A DNA stretch of 64,000 nt from Streptomyces sp. MJM8645 (GCF_001625365.1 NZ_LJJF01000001.1:6993501-7057500); one strand, 5' to 3'. Shown: positions 41,667 through 50,117, counted from the first letter of the stretch. The notes: generated by a model not told the origin, from the sequence alone. Numbers and translations: made by a program.

Positions 41667-42536
41667 TCAGTCGATGGTGTAGCCGGAGCCGAAGGCGGTG
41701 ACGCTGAGCGGGCCGTCCAGGTTGTAGTTGCCGGTGGCGGCGATCCGGCGCAGGCACTCGACCCGGTCGACGGACTTCCTCCATTCGTCGGCGGTGGAGG
41801 AGTTGGCCGGGTTGGTGAGGTCGTCGACGCGGACGTCGAAGAAGGCGTTCAGCCAAGCGCTCTCGCCGGCGCCGGACGGCGAGCCGACCTTGGCGTTGGT
41901 ACGGCCGATGAGGGCGGGCAGGGCGTCGTACTCGCTGCCGTTGCCGTGCTGGATGGAGGCGTCGTACAGCTCGGCGCGGGCGAGGGCGGTGGTGAGGCCG
42001 AGCTGGTCGGCCTGGTTCATGGCGGGGGTGAAGTAGCGCTGGTCGACCTGGTCGTCCTGGACCTGCCGGAAGGTGGCGTCCTGGGCGGCCTGCTTCCAGG
42101 CGGCGACGTAGTCGCTCTCGGGCAGGCCGCTGGTGTCGCCGCTGCCGGCGGCGGCCAGGCGCTCCAGCTCGGGGATGAAGCGGGCGAGCGGGTTGTCGGG
42201 GGAGACGGCGGTGTAGGCGCGGACGACCTTGAGCGCGTCGCCGTCGTTGGTGGTGAAGCCGGCGCGGCCGGCGGTGACGCCGCGGCCGTCGTTGATGTTC
42301 TCGGCGTAGCCGTACTGGAGTTCGGTGGTGCTGTTCTCGAAGATGCTGATCAGCTGGTCGGCCCGGCGGTGCTGATCGGGGGTCAGGCCGCCTGCGGACG
42401 CCCGCTGCACGGCCGCGGCGGTCGCCCGGGCGGGGGCGGTGGACGCCGAGGCGGAGGTGGCGGCCCAGGCCGCACCGGCGACCAGGGCGGCTGCCGCGGT
42501 GGCGGCGGCGAGGCGTCGGGTTCGGGAAACTCGCAT
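41667..42536 (-). CDS. csn: Secreted chitosanase, glycoside hydrolase family 46
   Basis: 289 residues with a signal peptide (AAATAAAALVAGAAWA, then an Ala/Thr spacer). Mature start GGLTPDQHRRADQLISIFEN matches GH46. The general acid Glu is in SIFENSTTELQYGYAEN and the catalytic Asp region is NDGRGVTAGRAGFTT. Other family signatures are LPESDYVAAWKQAAQD and GNGSEYDALPALI. It hydrolyses beta-1,4 glucosamine chains outside the cell. The promoter carries a palindromic box (42677-42692) that recurs upstream of the lyase gene at 45.1 kb. Confidence 0.92.
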   Translation of the reverse strand: MRVSRTRRLAAATAAAALVAGAAWAATSASASTAPARATAAAVQRASAGGLTPDQHRRADQLISIFENSTTELQYGYAENINDGRGVTAGRAGFTTNDGDALKVVRAYTAVSPDNPLARFIPELERLAAAGSGDTSGLPESDYVAAWKQAAQDATFRQVQDDQVDQRYFTPAMNQADQLGLTTALARAELYDASIQHGNGSEYDALPALIGRTNAKVGSPSGAGESAWLNAFFDVRVDDLTNPANSSTADEWRKSVDRVECLRRIAATGNYNLDGPLSVTAFGSGYTID

Positions 42537-42960
42537 GGGTGTGCTCCGATCTCCGGGGGCGGTGCCGCCGGAGGCAGTGGGGGATGGCGCGCCGGTCGAA
42601 CGGGGGCGCTGTGGGGGCAGGAGAGCGAGCTCGCGGCAGCAGAGTACGGTCTGCGGCCGACGGCGGTCTATAAGGTAAGGAAAGTTTCCTAATAAAATTG
42701 CTTGGGTCTCGGAGACGGTGCTCGGTCGTCGCCGAACGGGCCGCGCCGGTGATACCGTCCGAGCGTCTGGCGACCGTCCGCCCGGCCACCGCCGGGCCCG
42801 GCCCGCGAGCTCCCTGCACCACCGAATCGGGCGCCCCACGCGCACGCACACGCCACGCACACGCCGCGTGCGCACCGCCCGCGCCGTACGCGCGCGTACC
42901 GCACACGCCCCGCGCCCGGCCGCTCCCACCGAAACCCCGACCAGCACGGAGCACCGACCC
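42537..42960. other. 424-bp divergent intergenic region between chitosanase and HAD genes
   Basis: It holds the chitosanase promoter and operator. A (C/G)(A/T)-alternating stretch rich in cgcacacgc and gcgcgcgtac lies at about 42840-42910. A GGAG ribosome site for the HAD gene is near 42949. No further gene is supported. Confidence 0.6.
42677..42692. promoter_or_regulatory. ROK-type operator box upstream of chitosanase
   Basis: The 13-base core aggaaagtttcct (42678-42690) is a perfect odd palindrome centred on 42684, extended by taa on one side and aat on the other. It is unusually A/T-rich for this genome and lies about 140 bases before the chitosanase ATG. The same core recurs at 45183-45207. 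Confidence 0.75.
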
Positions 42961-43800
42961 ATGAGCCTCCCGAGCACCACCCCACCCACCGTCACCCCGA
43001 TACGGCCGCCGCGCCTGGTGGCCACCGACCTCGACGGGACGATCGTGCGCGGCGACCGCACCGTCTCGGCTCGCACCGTCGCCGCGCTCGGCCGGGTCGA
43101 ACGGGCCGGCGGGCTCGTCGTCCTGGTCACCGGCCGCCCGCCGCGCCTGATGGGCGAGATCGCGGCCGCCTTCGGCCACCGGGGCGTGGCGATCTGCTCC
43201 AACGGCGCCTTCGGCTACGACATGCGCACCCGCGCGGTGATCGCCGAGAACCCGATCCCGGTCGACGTGCTCGGCGAGAGCGCCCGGCGGCTGCGCGAGG
43301 CCGTGCCGGGGATCGGGCTGGCCGTCGAGTACGCCCAGGAGCTGGCCGGGGACGCGCACTACGAGGCGGGCGCCTGGGACGCCGACACCACCGTGCAACG
43401 CCTCGACGACGCACGGTTGTTCGGCCGCCCGGCGCCCAAGCTGATCGGCCGTCACCCGGAGCTGTCCGCGGACGAGCTGCTGGAGCTGGCCCGCCCGGTG
43501 CTCGGAGAGCTGGTGACGGTCTACCACGCGAACGGCGAGCGGCTGGTCGAGGCCGTCGCGAAGGGCGTCAGCAAGGCCTCCGCGCTCGGCGACCTGGCGC
43601 GGCGGCGCGGGATCACCCGCGAGCAGGCGGTCGCGTTCGGCGACATGCCCAACGACCTGCCGATGATGGCCTGGGCGGGCACCTCGTACGGTGTCGCCAA
43701 CGCCCACCCGGAGGTGCTGGCCACGGTGGACCACGTCATCGGCAGCAACGACGAGGACGGGGTGGCCACCGTCCTGGAAGGCCTGTTCCCCGAGGGGTGA
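42961..43800 (+). CDS. HAD-superfamily phosphatase, Cof type
   Basis: 279 residues. The Asp nucleophile motif is LVATDLDGTIV near residue 20; motif II is VLVTGRPPR; motif III/IV is KGVSKASALGDLARRRG and VAFGDMPNDLPMMAWAG. The C2B cap lies between. Such enzymes dephosphorylate sugar phosphates or flavin/pyridoxal intermediates in the cytosol. It is flanked by polysaccharide-degrading genes, which favours a sugar phosphate, but no substrate can be assigned. Confidence 0.88.
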   Translation: MSLPSTTPPTVTPIRPPRLVATDLDGTIVRGDRTVSARTVAALGRVERAGGLVVLVTGRPPRLMGEIAAAFGHRGVAICSNGAFGYDMRTRAVIAENPIPVDVLGESARRLREAVPGIGLAVEYAQELAGDAHYEAGAWDADTTVQRLDDARLFGRPAPKLIGRHPELSADELLELARPVLGELVTVYHANGERLVEAVAKGVSKASALGDLARRRGITREQAVAFGDMPNDLPMMAWAGTSYGVANAHPEVLATVDHVIGSNDEDGVATVLEGLFPEG

Positions 43801-43888
43801 GCTGCGTGCGGAACGGGCGTTCCCGGAAGGTCTTTTCCCGGAACGGACGCTCCCGGAACGGACGCTCCCGGTAGGGGCGCGGCCGAAA

Positions 43889-43925
43889 CGGCGGCTCCGG
43901 GCGGAGTGCACTCCCGGAGCCGCCG
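43889..43925. terminator. Bidirectional hairpin between HAD and lyase genes
   Basis: cggcggctccggg (43889-43901) pairs perfectly with cccggagccgccg (43913-43925). Just before it, 43801-43875 holds short direct repeats of a cggaacggacgctcc unit. Confidence 0.75.
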
Positions 43926-43941
43926 CTTCCCGCCCGCGCCG

Positions 43942-45138
43942 TCAGGGCGCGCTGGTGTGGGTCAGGGTCTCCCAGCCGATGAAGTGGTCGGCCCCGAACG
44001 GGCTGTGCGCGGCCACGTACCGCCCGGTCTGCGGCATCGCCACGCCCTCGCGCAGGTGGTACTCGTTGTACGCGAGCTGGACGGCCGGGCCGAGACCGGT
44101 CTTCGGCGAGCCGTCGCAGAGCCAGTTCGGAACTTTCGCGCCGTTCTCGTACGCGGTGTGGAACTCCAGGGCCTTGACCAGCCGTTCGCGTCCCTCGCCC
44201 CACAGGTCGAGGCCCTGGAGCCGGGCGGTCTCGGCGGTCTGGGCGGCGGCCTCCAGGCCCCATCCAGTGTGCCCGAAGTCGCGGCAGGTCTCCTGCGACA
44301 GCCCGTCCACGAAGGTCGACTGGCCGGACCAGTACTTCACCAGCGCGGCCTTGCCCTCGATCCCGGCCTTGGGCGGCGGCACCGGCAGGGCGCCGTCGGA
44401 GGACAGGTAGACGTAGGCGGGCAGGCGCTTGCGCCACATTCCTGCCGCCTGGTCGAACAGGCCGCGGTCGTCGAGGAAGACCGCGATGCCCATCAGGGCG
44501 TCGGTCTCGATCAGCTCCCAGTTGCCGTTCTTGCGCGGGCTGCCGGGCGACAGCAGCGGCACGTAGACGGTGCGCAGCATGGTGGCGAAGCGGTCGATCG
44601 AGGCGGTCGGCCAGCCCGCTCCGGAGTGGCGGATCAACTCGGCGGCCCGGGACCAGTTGTTGCCCGACCAGCCGGTCTGCAGCTGGGCGTTGCTGTTGGT
44701 GTGCTCCTGGATCACGGCCGACCAGGCGTCCATGATCTCGATCGCCTTGTCGGCGTACCGCTGGTCGCGGGTGAGCACCCACTGCAGGGCGTGGGCGTAG
44801 GCGGCCATCGCGTCGTTGCGCTCGTCCGAACAGCCGTTGTCGGGGTGGGAGCGGGACCCGCACTCGACGGTGGCGCGCGGCCGGGGCCGCCAGTCCAGCG
44901 AGGCGTACGTGCTCGACCGGAGGTCGGCGAAGGCGGACGTCCAGGGTTCGGCCCCGGCCGCCAGCTTGCCCTTGAGGAAGGCGAGTTGCTGGTCGCCGAC
45001 CAGCACGCCGGGGTGCCGGAAGGCGGCCCGGGCGCCGTGCGCGGCGGGTGCGGCGGCCCCGGCGGGTGTGGTGGCGAGCGGGAGCAGGGCGGCGAGTGCC
45101 GCCGCGGCGATCAGTGTCCTGGTGCGGCTACGGCCCAT
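43942..45138 (-). CDS. Secreted alginate-lyase-family (alpha/alpha toroid) protein
   Basis: 398 residues with a signal peptide (LIAAAALAALLPLATTPAGA). The mature protein starts FRHPGVLVGDQQLAFLKGKL, the usual opening of PF05426-type lyases. It has helices of the toroid (MAAYAHALQWVLTRDQRYA, AIEIMDAWSAV), a TGWSGNNWSRAAELIRHS block and RKNGNWELIETDALMGIAVF. These families cleave uronate-containing polysaccharides, but many members have other glycan substrates. Its promoter shares the operator box of the chitosanase, so a common regulator is likely. It is convergent with the HAD gene. Confidence 0.83.
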   Translation of the reverse strand: MGRSRTRTLIAAAALAALLPLATTPAGAAAPAAHGARAAFRHPGVLVGDQQLAFLKGKLAAGAEPWTSAFADLRSSTYASLDWRPRPRATVECGSRSHPDNGCSDERNDAMAAYAHALQWVLTRDQRYADKAIEIMDAWSAVIQEHTNSNAQLQTGWSGNNWSRAAELIRHSGAGWPTASIDRFATMLRTVYVPLLSPGSPRKNGNWELIETDALMGIAVFLDDRGLFDQAAGMWRKRLPAYVYLSSDGALPVPPPKAGIEGKAALVKYWSGQSTFVDGLSQETCRDFGHTGWGLEAAAQTAETARLQGLDLWGEGRERLVKALEFHTAYENGAKVPNWLCDGSPKTGLGPAVQLAYNEYHLREGVAMPQTGRYVAAHSPFGADHFIGWETLTHTSAP

Positions 45139-45182
45139 GGGGAGCTGGTCCTCTCGCGGGGGAGGCGGTCGAGCGCTGATGC

Positions 45183-45207
45183 CATGTTAGGAAAGTTGCC
45201 TAACATG
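45183..45207. promoter_or_regulatory. 25-bp ROK-type operator upstream of the lyase gene
   Basis: The 25-base sequence is palindromic around base 45195 with a single mismatch in each arm pair, with core ttaggaaagttgcctaa. It contains the same aggaaagtt half as the chitosanase box and lies 45 bases before the ATG. Confidence 0.8.
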
Positions 45208-45325
45208 AGAAGTGAACCACCAACCCCCGCGCGCGCCAAGAGGACCGGCTCCGTTCACCGCCGCACCCGTAGGCGTGCGTTCCGCATTTATCGCCTGTTG
45301 ATCGTCGGGGCGTAACGTCGGACTC

Positions 45326-45493
45326 ATGAACGAGATAACGGCCGAGTGGCCGGGGGCGGCGCCCGAGGGGCGGATGACGGAGCAGGACACCGAGCGGTTC
45401 CGGGAGTTGCTGGCGCGCTTGGAGAACTCGCTGGCGGCGGACCGGACGGCGGACCGGGCGAGGCGCCGGGCGGCGGCCGGGTCCGATGCCTGA
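45326..45493 (+). CDS. Small charged protein (55 aa)
   Basis: It reads MNEITAEWPGAAPEG, then RMTEQDTERFRELLARLENS and an Arg/Ala-rich end. The middle is a likely amphipathic helix. There is no Shine-Dalgarno, but taacgt lies seven bases upstream of the ATG, so a leaderless transcript is possible. Its stop overlaps the next start in ATGCCTGA, which supports real translation of both. Function unknown. Confidence 0.5.
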   Translation: MNEITAEWPGAAPEGRMTEQDTERFRELLARLENSLAADRTADRARRRAAAGSDA

Positions 45494-45671
45494 CGGGCCG
45501 GAGCGGCGCCCGGTGGTGGTGCTGCCGCTCTGGCGGCGCGGCGAGTCGTGCGGGCCGGCGGACCGGCCCGGGGTGCCGCGGGGGCGCTCCGGGCCGGTGG
45601 CGGTCGATCAGGTGACGGCGTCGCCGCTGGCGCCGCTGCCGCCGGCGGCGCGGTGGAATCCGGACCGCTGA
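45486..45671 (+). CDS. Small basic Pro-rich protein (61 aa)
   Basis: The ATG lies inside the last codons of the 55-residue gene (ATGCCTGA), suggesting translational coupling. The product is Arg/Pro/Gly-rich with one cysteine (MPDGPERRPVVVLPLWRRGE, then SCGPADRPG) and ends PPAARWNPDR. No family recognised. It ends 12 bases before the convergent Cys-rich gene. Confidence 0.4.
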   Translation: MPDGPERRPVVVLPLWRRGESCGPADRPGVPRGRSGPVAVDQVTASPLAPLPPAARWNPDR

Positions 45672-45683
45672 CGGTACGGCACG

Positions 45684-47021
45684 TCAGCAGCTGCAGTCGC
45701 AGCAGTCGCAGCCGTCACAACAGCTGCAACCGTCGCAGCCATCGCAACCGTTGCAGCAGTTGCAAGGGTCACAGCAGTCGCCGCAGTCGCAGTCGTGCCG
45801 CTGGCACCAGCCCTCCCGGCGCTCCCGGCTGAACGGGTCGTTGTGGTCGCAGCAGAGCAACTGGCAGGTGCAGGCCATCAGCGCCCACACCGCGCAGCCG
45901 GCCAGCAGGTTGCGCGGTCGCGGCGGCTTGGCGCCGATCGGGGTGAAGCCGGGGCCCTGGGGCACCCATGGCGGGAGCGGGGTCTGGCCGGGATCCTGAC
46001 CGGGGGTCTGCCCGGGCGGCGCCTGGCGCGGCGGCGCGTCGTGCGGGTGCTCCCCGGTGGTGTTGTGCGGGTGCCCGCCGGTCGTTGCGTGCGCGGATCC
46101 GTCGGGGGCGGACCCGCCGGCGACGGGTCCGGCGTTCCGGGTGCGGCAGGCGGCCGCGTGGGCGGCCGGGCCGAAGACCCGCTCGACGGCCCGCTCGGTC
46201 TCGTGCGCGAGCAGCAGGTGCACCAGGGCCCGGTCGGTCAGTTCGACCTCGCGCAGCGCGAGCCGGATGCCGTGGACGGCGTCGCGGCACAGGCGTTCGG
46301 CCTCGGTGCGGTCGGTGCCGGTGGCGGTCAGCGGGTTCCAGGCGCCGCCGGCGGCGTCGGCGGCCTGGTCCTCGGCGGCGTCGAGGAGGTGGGCGAGCCG
46401 GCCGAAGAGCCGGCCGGCCTCGGCGAGCGGGGCGGCGTTGCCGGGGCGCCCGGCGAGGACGGCGGTGTGCGCGAACGCGGCCGAGGTGGCGGTCTCGGTG
46501 GGCTCGGTGACCAGCAGGACGGAACCGCCGGGCGGCAGTGACCGCTCCAACTCGCCCTGCCGGGAGGCGGCTTCGAGCAGCACGCCGGTGTCGAAGCCGA
46601 CCGCCGAGGCGCTGCCGGCGCTCTTCCGGTCCCACCGCCGGGTGACCGCGCGGGCCCCGACGGCGACCGGGCGGCGGCCGAACACGCCGTCACGGTCCTC
46701 GACGTGGTCGCGGATCTTGACCGAGGCGAGGGCGAGCGAGACGGCGGCGGCGAGCCGGGCGCCCTCGCCCCGGGCGACGGAGGCGGTGCGCATGCCGCGT
46801 AGCGGGCAGGGCCCGGCGGTGCGCCGCCAGGAGGCGTCCTCGCGGGCGGCCTGGGCCTCGACCAGGACCGAGATGATCAGGCCGTCGTAGTTGGTGGCGG
46901 TGCGGGCGAGTTGGCCGTGGTCGTCGCGCAGCGCGAGGCAGAGCCCGCACAGGTGCGCCAGCCACGATGCCTGAAGCCGTTCGGACAGCCGGTGCTTGCA
47001 CGGTCTGATGATGCCGAACAT
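45684..47021 (-). CDS. DUF5685-type protein with extreme cysteine-rich C-terminal tail
   Basis: 445 residues. The N-terminus MFGIIRPCKHRL with AHLCGLCLALRDDHG and later GPCPLRG matches DUF5685-like actinobacterial proteins. The core is Ala/Leu helical. A Pro/Gly/His-rich linker (about 330-385) leads to a hydrophobic Cys segment (AGCAVWALMACTCQLLCC) and a final 41 residues with 18 cysteines, mostly as CD, CC, CDGC units with Asp and Gly. The tail could bind metal or form many disulfides. GAGGGGG precedes the ATG. The function of the family is not established. Confidence 0.8.
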   Translation of the reverse strand: MFGIIRPCKHRLSERLQASWLAHLCGLCLALRDDHGQLARTATNYDGLIISVLVEAQAAREDASWRRTAGPCPLRGMRTASVARGEGARLAAAVSLALASVKIRDHVEDRDGVFGRRPVAVGARAVTRRWDRKSAGSASAVGFDTGVLLEAASRQGELERSLPPGGSVLLVTEPTETATSAAFAHTAVLAGRPGNAAPLAEAGRLFGRLAHLLDAAEDQAADAAGGAWNPLTATGTDRTEAERLCRDAVHGIRLALREVELTDRALVHLLLAHETERAVERVFGPAAHAAACRTRNAGPVAGGSAPDGSAHATTGGHPHNTTGEHPHDAPPRQAPPGQTPGQDPGQTPLPPWVPQGPGFTPIGAKPPRPRNLLAGCAVWALMACTCQLLCCDHNDPFSRERREGWCQRHDCDCGDCCDPCNCCNGCDGCDGCSCCDGCDCCDCSC

Positions 47022-47096
47022 GATTCCCCCTCGCCGGTGGGCCGCTGACCAGCCCTGATCCGCCGAACATCATATGATCACCGCCCCTCCCGGGCC

Positions 47097-47180
47097 GAGG
47101 GGTCGGAGGAGCCGAGGAGCCGAAGCCGAGGAGCGGAGGAGCCGAAGGGGCGGAGGAGCCGGAGGAACGGGAGAGGGTGC
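47097..47180. repeat. Purine-rich GGAGGAGCCGA repeats in a divergent promoter region
   Basis: About 80 bases of imperfect repeats of ggagccgag/ggaggagccga lie between the DUF5685 gene and the XRE gene. The strand asymmetry (purines on plus) is marked. No gene is supported in the 294-base gap. Confidence 0.6.
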
Positions 47181-47315
47181 GAGGAGCACAGGGGCGCGCA
47201 GTCGAACGCAGCGCGCAGTCCCGGCCGAATCCACGCCGCCCGCCCTTCCCCACGCCCTGCCCGCAGCAGCCCGCGCCCCTGGGAGTGATCTCATATCCGG
47301 GATAGCATCGCGAAT

Positions 47316-47879
47316 ATGGGAATCGAGACGGCCGCCGACGAGCGGCTCGCCAACCGGCTCGCCGAATTGAGACTGGAACGGGGCTGGACGCTGGAGGAAC
47401 TGGCCCGGCTGGCGGACGTCAGCCGCTCCACGCTGTCGCGCGTCGAACGGGCCGAAGTCAGCCCGACCGCCGCGCTGCTCGGGCGGCTCTGCGCCGTCTA
47501 CGGGCGGACCATGTCCCGGCTGCTCGCCGAGGTCGAGTCGGCGCCGGCCCGGCTGGTGCGGGCCGCGGACCAGCGGATCTGGCGGGACGAGACCACCGGC
47601 TTCGTCCGCCGCTCCGTCTCCCCGCCGCACGGCTCGCTGCGCGCCGAGATCGTCGAGGGCCGGCTGCCCGCCGGCGCCGACATCGCCTACGACCGCCCCT
47701 GCGTGGCGGACCTGGAACACCACCTGTGGGTGTTCGAGGGGGTGTTGGAGCTCACCGTCGACGGCGAGCGACACCTGCTCGGCCCCGGCGACTGCCTGCG
47801 CTACGTCTCCGGAACCAGCCGCTTCCGCGCCCCCGGCCCGGACGACGCCCGGTACGCCCTGGTGGTGGTGGAACCGTGA
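47316..47879 (+). CDS. XRE-family regulator with C-terminal cupin
   Basis: 187 residues. HTH: LANRLAELRLERGWTLEELA, RLADVSRSTLSRVERAE. The C-terminal half is a cupin (HHLWVFEGVLELTVDGE, then LLGPGDCLRYVSGTSRFRAP). The start lacks a Shine-Dalgarno, and tagcat lies seven bases before the ATG, suggesting a leaderless mRNA. The stop overlaps the start of the MFS gene (GTGA). XRE-cupin proteins usually sense a small molecule and control the adjacent transporter or catabolic gene. Confidence 0.88.
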   Translation: MGIETAADERLANRLAELRLERGWTLEELARLADVSRSTLSRVERAEVSPTAALLGRLCAVYGRTMSRLLAEVESAPARLVRAADQRIWRDETTGFVRRSVSPPHGSLRAEIVEGRLPAGADIAYDRPCVADLEHHLWVFEGVLELTVDGERHLLGPGDCLRYVSGTSRFRAPGPDDARYALVVVEP

Positions 47880-49354
47880 GGCGCCCGAAGACCCGGATAG
47901 CCGCCGCGCCCCGCGAGCGCTTCGACGCCGCCGGGCGCCGCGTCCTGCTGGTCTGCGTCGCCGGCGGCTTCACCACGCTGCTCGACCAGTCCGTCCTCAA
48001 CACCTCCATCCCGGCCCTGCGCGAGAGCCTGCACGCCCAGCCCGCCCACCTCCAGTGGATCGTCGCCGGCTACTCGCTCGCCTTCGGCCTAGCGCTGATC
48101 CCCGGCGGGCGGCTGGGCGACGTCAGGGGCCGCAAGTGGCTCTTCGTCACCGGCCTCGCCCTGTTCACCCTGGTCAGCCTGGTCTCGGCGACCGCCACCG
48201 CACCCGAGGTGCTGATCGCGGCCCGGCTGCTCCAGGGCGTGGGCGCCGGGCTCGTCAACTCGCAGATGATCGGCACCCTCCAGGACGTGTTCGACGGCCA
48301 GCTGCGGGCCCGCGCCCTCGGCATGTACGCCGTCACGGGCGGCCTGGCCTTCGCGCTCGGCCCGCCGATCGGCGGCGCGGTCCTGGCGGCGGCCGGCCCC
48401 GAGCACGGCTGGCGGCTGACCTTCCTGCTCAACGTGCCGTTCGGACTGGCCACCGTCGCGCTGGCAGTGCGTCACCTGCCCAGGCCGCGCCCGAGTGCCC
48501 GGCACGCCGACCTCGACCTCGTCGGCCTGCTGCTGGTCGCCGCGCTCACCCTCGCCCTGATGCTGCCGTTCGTCCAACCGCCCGGCTGGACCGGCTGGTT
48601 GGCCTTCGTCGCCGTCGCCGTCCTGCTGCTCGGCGCGCTCGCCTGGTGGCAGCGCCGCTACGCCCGCTCCGGCGGCCACCCGCTGATCCACCCGGCACTC
48701 ACCCGCTCCGCGCCGTACGCGCTCGGCACCGTGACCGCGATGGCCCAGTTCGGCTCCTCGCTCGCCGCCGGACTGGTGCTCACCATGTTCCTCCAGGACG
48801 GCCTCGGGCTCTCCCCGATGGGCGCCGCACTCGTTGCGCTGCCCTCGGCGGTGGCCATGGGCGTCGCCTCCGCGCTGGCCTGGCGGGTGGTGCAGCGCTT
48901 CGGGCGGCGCACCGTCACCGCGGGCATGACCGGCTCCGCCCTGGTCATGCTGGCGAGCGGACTGGTCGCGCACTGGGCGCCCGCCGCCGTCCTGCCCTGG
49001 CTGCTGGCGCTGCTGCAACTGTTCGGCGGCGCCTCGATCGGCGTGATGGGCGCCACCAACCAGGCGTACGTGCTGCGCCACGCGCCCGCCGAGGCGGCCG
49101 GGGTGAGCGGGGCCATTCTGCAGATGGCGCAGCGGATCGCGGCGGCGGTCGCGGTCTCGGCGCTGTCCGGCGTCTACCTGCGGCAGACCGCCGGGGGCGG
49201 CGACCACCGCTCCGCCTACCTGGCCACCAGCGCGGTGTGCGCGGCGGTCGCCGCCCTCGCGGTCCTGGCCTCGGTGTTCGCCGGCCGGCGCGCGGCCCGG
49301 GAGGCGGCCGGCGAGCCCGTCGCGGTGAGCCGTGGGCGAACAGCGGTCCGCTGA
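47876..49354 (+). CDS. MFS transporter, DHA2 (14-TM) drug efflux family
   Basis: 492 residues from the GTG that overlaps the upstream TGA. The sequence has about 14 hydrophobic segments, motif A-like GGRLGDVRGRKWLF, and DHA2 motif C region AFALGPPIGGAVL. The opening FTTLLDQSVLNTSIPAL is the usual TM1 motif D1 of EmrB/QacA-type pumps. It exports drugs or metabolites by proton antiport. Coupling to the XRE-cupin gene implies control by that regulator. Confidence 0.9.
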   Translation: MRRPKTRIAAAPRERFDAAGRRVLLVCVAGGFTTLLDQSVLNTSIPALRESLHAQPAHLQWIVAGYSLAFGLALIPGGRLGDVRGRKWLFVTGLALFTLVSLVSATATAPEVLIAARLLQGVGAGLVNSQMIGTLQDVFDGQLRARALGMYAVTGGLAFALGPPIGGAVLAAAGPEHGWRLTFLLNVPFGLATVALAVRHLPRPRPSARHADLDLVGLLLVAALTLALMLPFVQPPGWTGWLAFVAVAVLLLGALAWWQRRYARSGGHPLIHPALTRSAPYALGTVTAMAQFGSSLAAGLVLTMFLQDGLGLSPMGAALVALPSAVAMGVASALAWRVVQRFGRRTVTAGMTGSALVMLASGLVAHWAPAAVLPWLLALLQLFGGASIGVMGATNQAYVLRHAPAEAAGVSGAILQMAQRIAAAVAVSALSGVYLRQTAGGGDHRSAYLATSAVCAAVAALAVLASVFAGRRAAREAAGEPVAVSRGRTAVR

Positions 49355-49392
49355 GTTCTGTCCGGCGCAGGCCCGCAGTTACGGTGGCGGGC

Positions 49393-50079
49393 ATGACCGA
49401 GAACCGGATCGTGGACCTGCCCGAGGTGGCGCTCGCCTACCGTGAGAGCGGCCCGCCGGACGGCCCGGTGCTGGTGCTGCTGCACGCCCTCGGGGAGCGC
49501 GCCACGGACTGGGACGTCGTCCTGCCCGGCCTCGCCCCCGGGCACCGCGTGTACGCGCTCGACCTGCGTGGCCACGGCGACAGCGGCCGCACCGCCCGGT
49601 ACGGCCTGGAGGAGATGCGCGACGACGTGCTCGCCTTCCTCGACGCGCTCGGCCTGGCGCGGGTCGACCTGGTCGGCCACTCGATGGGCGGCGTGGTCGG
49701 CTACCTGGTCGCCCAGGCCCGGCCGGATCGGATCGGCCGGCTGGTCCTGGAGGACATCCCGGCACCGCACCCGCGCCCGGCCGGCGCGGTGCCGGACGCG
49801 CCGGACGAGCCGGTGCACTTCGACTGGGCCGTGGTGAAGGCCGTCAAGACGCAGGTCGACACCCCCGACCCGGCCTGGCTGGCGGGGATGGCCGGGATCA
49901 CCGCCCGCACCCTGGTGGTCGCGGGCGGCTCGGCGAGCCACGTCCCGCAGGAGCGGCTCGCCGAGCTCGCCCGGCTGATCCCGGACTGCCGGATGGTCAC
50001 CATCGAGGCCGGGCACCTCGTGCACAGTGCCCGGCCCGCCGAGTTCGTCGCCGCGGTGGCGCCGTTCCTGTCCGCCTGA
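49393..50079 (+). CDS. Alpha/beta hydrolase
   Basis: 228 residues, compact for the family (usually 250-290). Oxyanion motif LLHALGERATDW, nucleophile elbow GHSMGGVVGYLVA, strand DLRGHGDSG, and catalytic His in EAGHLVHS. The usual acid position after strand 6 reads VVAGGSASHVPQERL without the classic Asp, so the acid may sit elsewhere. The cap is short. Cytosolic; substrate unknown. It lies 38 bases after the MFS gene and may be cotranscribed. Confidence 0.85.
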   Translation: MTENRIVDLPEVALAYRESGPPDGPVLVLLHALGERATDWDVVLPGLAPGHRVYALDLRGHGDSGRTARYGLEEMRDDVLAFLDALGLARVDLVGHSMGGVVGYLVAQARPDRIGRLVLEDIPAPHPRPAGAVPDAPDEPVHFDWAVVKAVKTQVDTPDPAWLAGMAGITARTLVVAGGSASHVPQERLAELARLIPDCRMVTIEAGHLVHSARPAEFVAAVAPFLSA

Positions 50080-50117
50080 CGCGGACGTTCTGACGCGGAC
50101 GTCCTGACGCGGACGCC
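50076..50117. repeat. Three tandem 14-bp repeats beginning in the hydrolase stop codon
   Basis: ctgacgcggacgtt, ctgacgcggacgtc and ctgacgcggacgcc follow each other at 50076, 50090 and 50104. The first copy contains the TGA stop, so the stop context has been duplicated downstream. Confidence 0.8.
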
